DNA of 15,715 nt from 13-1-40CM-70-15 sp964641215 (GTDB lineage: Bacteria > Gemmatimonadota > Gemmatimonadetes > Gemmatimonadales > GWC2-71-9), in assembly GCA_964641215.1 (NCBI GenBank), contig CAZXKD010000055.1, positions 1 to 15,715 on the forward strand, given 5' to 3'. Each line of letters starts with the position of its first letter. The first letter of the stretch is position 1. Positions 14,589 through 15,715 of the stretch are shown one piece after another. The notes beneath the pieces are model-generated. The model was not told where the DNA came from, made no database searches, and saw only the letters and a list, made by a program, of their open reading frames with translations. Both the position numbers and the translations under genes were made by a program.

Positions 14589-14661
14589 GCGGAAGGAAAT
14601 AGCCTTCCCTATATTGGCCGATCCATTGGTCGACGGCCTGCTGGGCTTCGCGGAAATTCAC
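14545..14661 (-). pseudogene. Internally deleted MazG/YpjD-like nucleotide pyrophosphohydrolase remnant
   Basis: From a GTG at 14661 with GAGG (14671-14668) six bases upstream, the - strand encodes 38 residues. The first 26 (F-R-E-A-Q-Q-A-V-D-Q-W-I-G-Q-Y-R-E-G-Y-F within them) read like the N-terminal helix of small MazG-type NTP pyrophosphohydrolases. The last 12 (V-R-D-A-A-H-W-T-R-K-E-R) read like the conserved C-terminus of the same proteins, for example the R-D-x-D-R-W-T-R-K-E end I recall for B. subtilis YpjD. The roughly 70 middle residues that carry the metal-binding E-E-x-x-E motifs are missing, so it cannot be an active enzyme. The 3' end overlaps rsgA antisense by 44 bases. The family call rests on short matches from memory. 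Natural deletion and assembly collapse are both possible. Confidence 0.55.
14591..14608 (+). other. Short hairpin just after rsgA
   Basis: A 6-bp stem (14591-14596 with 14603-14608) with a 6-base loop begins two bases after the rsgA stop. It lacks a T tract, and the same bases also code on the - strand for the mazG-like remnant, so a terminator role is uncertain. Confidence 0.3.
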
Positions 14662-14689
14662 GGGGAACCTCGGGGGAAAGAGCGCTGAC

Positions 14690-15715
14690 GTGGCGACCAC
14701 GCGTCCACAGCTGGTGGTGCCGTTCCGCGGCGTGCGGTTCGCCACAGCGGAGTCGCCGTCCCGGCTGATCGCGCCGCCGTACGACGTGATCACGCCGCCC
14801 GAGCGCGCGCGGCTGGCCGCCTCCGAGTCCCACAATATCGTCCACCTGATCCTCCCGGAAGCGACCTCAGGGAAGGACCGCTACGCGCACGCGGCGGAGC
14901 TGCTCGCGACCTGGCGCAAGGATGGCGTGCTCGCCGCCGACGCCACCCCCGCCGTATACGTGCTCGCCCAGGAGTATCAGGCGACGGGTGACGGTCGCGC
15001 GTGGCGGACCCGCATGGGAATGTTCGCAGCCCTCGCCGCCGAGCCTTACGAGACGCGGCGCGTTCGGCCCCACGAGCGGACCCATGCGAGCCCCAAAGCT
15101 GATCGTCTCGCCCTGCTGCGCGCCACGCGCACCAACCTCGAGTCCATCTTCCTGCTTGCCCCCGACCCGGACGGCGCGCTCTTGGCCGGCCTCCGACAGG
15201 TCACGGCGACGGCGCCCGTCGCGCAGGCCGAGTTGGCGGGCGAGCGCATGAAGCTCTGGGTGGTGGGCGGAAAGGAAGCCTCCCGGCTCACCGCGCTCGC
15301 TTCTCGTGCTCCGCTGTACATTGCCGACGGGCACCACCGCTACGAGACCGCCGTCGCGTACGCCCTGGAGATGCCGCAGGCCGATCGGGTACTCTCCTTC
15401 ATCGTGGCGGCGGCCGACCCGGGCCTAACCGTGCTCCCGACGCATCGGGTGATCTTCGCGCCGGGGCGGAACATGACGCAGCTCGTCACGCGGTGGCGCC
15501 GCTGGTTCGACGTGGGCCGCGTCGCCCCGTGCGCCGACCGGGTCGAGCGGCTCGCCGAGCTCGGCCGGGGGGGGGGGGGGGGGGGAGGGGGCGCGACCGC
15601 CTGCCTCGTGGCGTTACCAGACGGGGAGGGTATCGGGCGGGTCCTGGGGGGGGGGGGACGGCTCGCGGGGGGGCAGAGCCGGGGAAAGGGCCGGGGGGGG
15701 CGGGGGCTGGAGGGG
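14690..15715 (+). CDS. DUF1015 family protein, 3' incomplete
   Basis: An open frame runs from the GTG at 14690 to the window end with no stop (342 codons visible). The N-terminus V-V-P-F-R-G-V-R-F and the conserved A-P-P-Y-D-V-I (residues 28-34), N-I-V-H-L-I-L-P (49-56) and A-D-G-H-H-R-Y-E-T-A (212-221) are the standard landmarks of DUF1015, a widespread cytoplasmic family of unsettled function. The ribosome site is weak (G-rich sequence at 14672-14680). It starts 28 bases from the divergent mazG-like remnant. From about residue 293 the sequence passes through a 19-G run, and it becomes implausibly glycine-rich after about base 15645. The C-terminus shown is therefore unreliable, although the frame still looks sensible between the first two G runs (A-C-L-V-A-L-P-D-G). 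Confidence 0.88.
   Translation, partial: MATTRPQLVVPFRGVRFATAESPSRLIAPPYDVITPPERARLAASESHNIVHLILPEATSGKDRYAHAAELLATWRKDGVLAADATPAVYVLAQEYQATGDGRAWRTRMGMFAALAAEPYETRRVRPHERTHASPKADRLALLRATRTNLESIFLLAPDPDGALLAGLRQVTATAPVAQAELAGERMKLWVVGGKEASRLTALASRAPLYIADGHHRYETAVAYALEMPQADRVLSFIVAAADPGLTVLPTHRVIFAPGRNMTQLVTRWRRWFDVGRVAPCADRVERLAELGRGGGGGGGGATACLVALPDGEGIGRVLGGGGRLAGGQSRGKGRGGRGLEG
15567..15715 (+). other. Low-complexity poly-G tail, probable sequencing/assembly artefact
   Basis: G runs of 19 (15567-15585), 12 (15646-15657), 7 (15667-15673) and 8 bases (15693-15700) crowd the last 150 bases, always G and never C on this strand. This is what low-quality read ends or two-colour-chemistry poly-G calls look like at a contig end, and it lies over what should be normal DUF1015 coding sequence. 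Confidence 0.7.

Overview
The window is strongly G+C-rich and densely coding. It carries start/stop overlaps (GTGA, TGATG, ATGA), GTG and TTG starts, Tat and lipoprotein export signals, and a mix of core and accessory genes. This fits an environmental bacterium with a high-GC genome. Gene content and protein flavour suggest Gemmatimonadota or a similar soil/sediment phylum, but this is inference: there is no rRNA or other phylogenetic marker here. The right end runs into long G homopolymers, so this is probably the end of a draft or metagenomic contig with degraded sequence.

Layout: (1) Bases 1-5094, + strand, hold a tightly packed five-gene run: the 3' part of a LOG-family nucleotide phosphoribohydrolase, a deoxyhypusine-synthase-like protein, a Spinster-like MFS transporter, a D-Ala-D-Ala-ligase-type ATP-grasp enzyme, and a protein with four zinc ribbons followed by an HELGH metallopeptidase domain. 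The last three overlap by stop/start. A perfect 11-bp hairpin at 5116-5142 separates this run from the next block. (2) Bases 5165-6750, - strand, hold an exported sulfur-type pair: a TsdA-like dihaem cytochrome c lipoprotein followed by a Tat-exported DsrE-like protein. (3) Bases 6869-8152, + strand, hold an exported HEAT-repeat protein with an exact 93-bp repeat period. Its 3' end overlaps that of glpD (8142-9827, - strand). (4) Bases 9865-9926 are a large GC-rich palindrome between divergent glpD and fadI. (5) Bases 9942-14588, + strand, are fadI, fadJ, a 102-residue protein of unknown function and rsgA, all abutting or overlapping. (6) Bases 14545-14661, - strand, hold what looks like an internally deleted MazG/YpjD-type pyrophosphohydrolase gene overlapping the end of rsgA. 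(7) Base 14690 to the end holds a 5'-complete DUF1015 gene running into poly-G sequence.

How the genes work together: fadI and fadJ form the thiolase and multifunctional subunits of a beta-oxidation complex, and glpD next to them handles glycerol-3-phosphate, so this half of the window is lipid-linked carbon catabolism. The TsdA-like/DsrE-like pair points to periplasmic thiosulfate or other sulfur-compound oxidation. The most unusual part is the left operon, where a polyamine-type enzyme, an exporter, a peptide-ligase-like enzyme and a zinc-ribbon peptidase are co-transcribed. It is a candidate for a small-molecule or peptide-modification system that I cannot assign to a described pathway.
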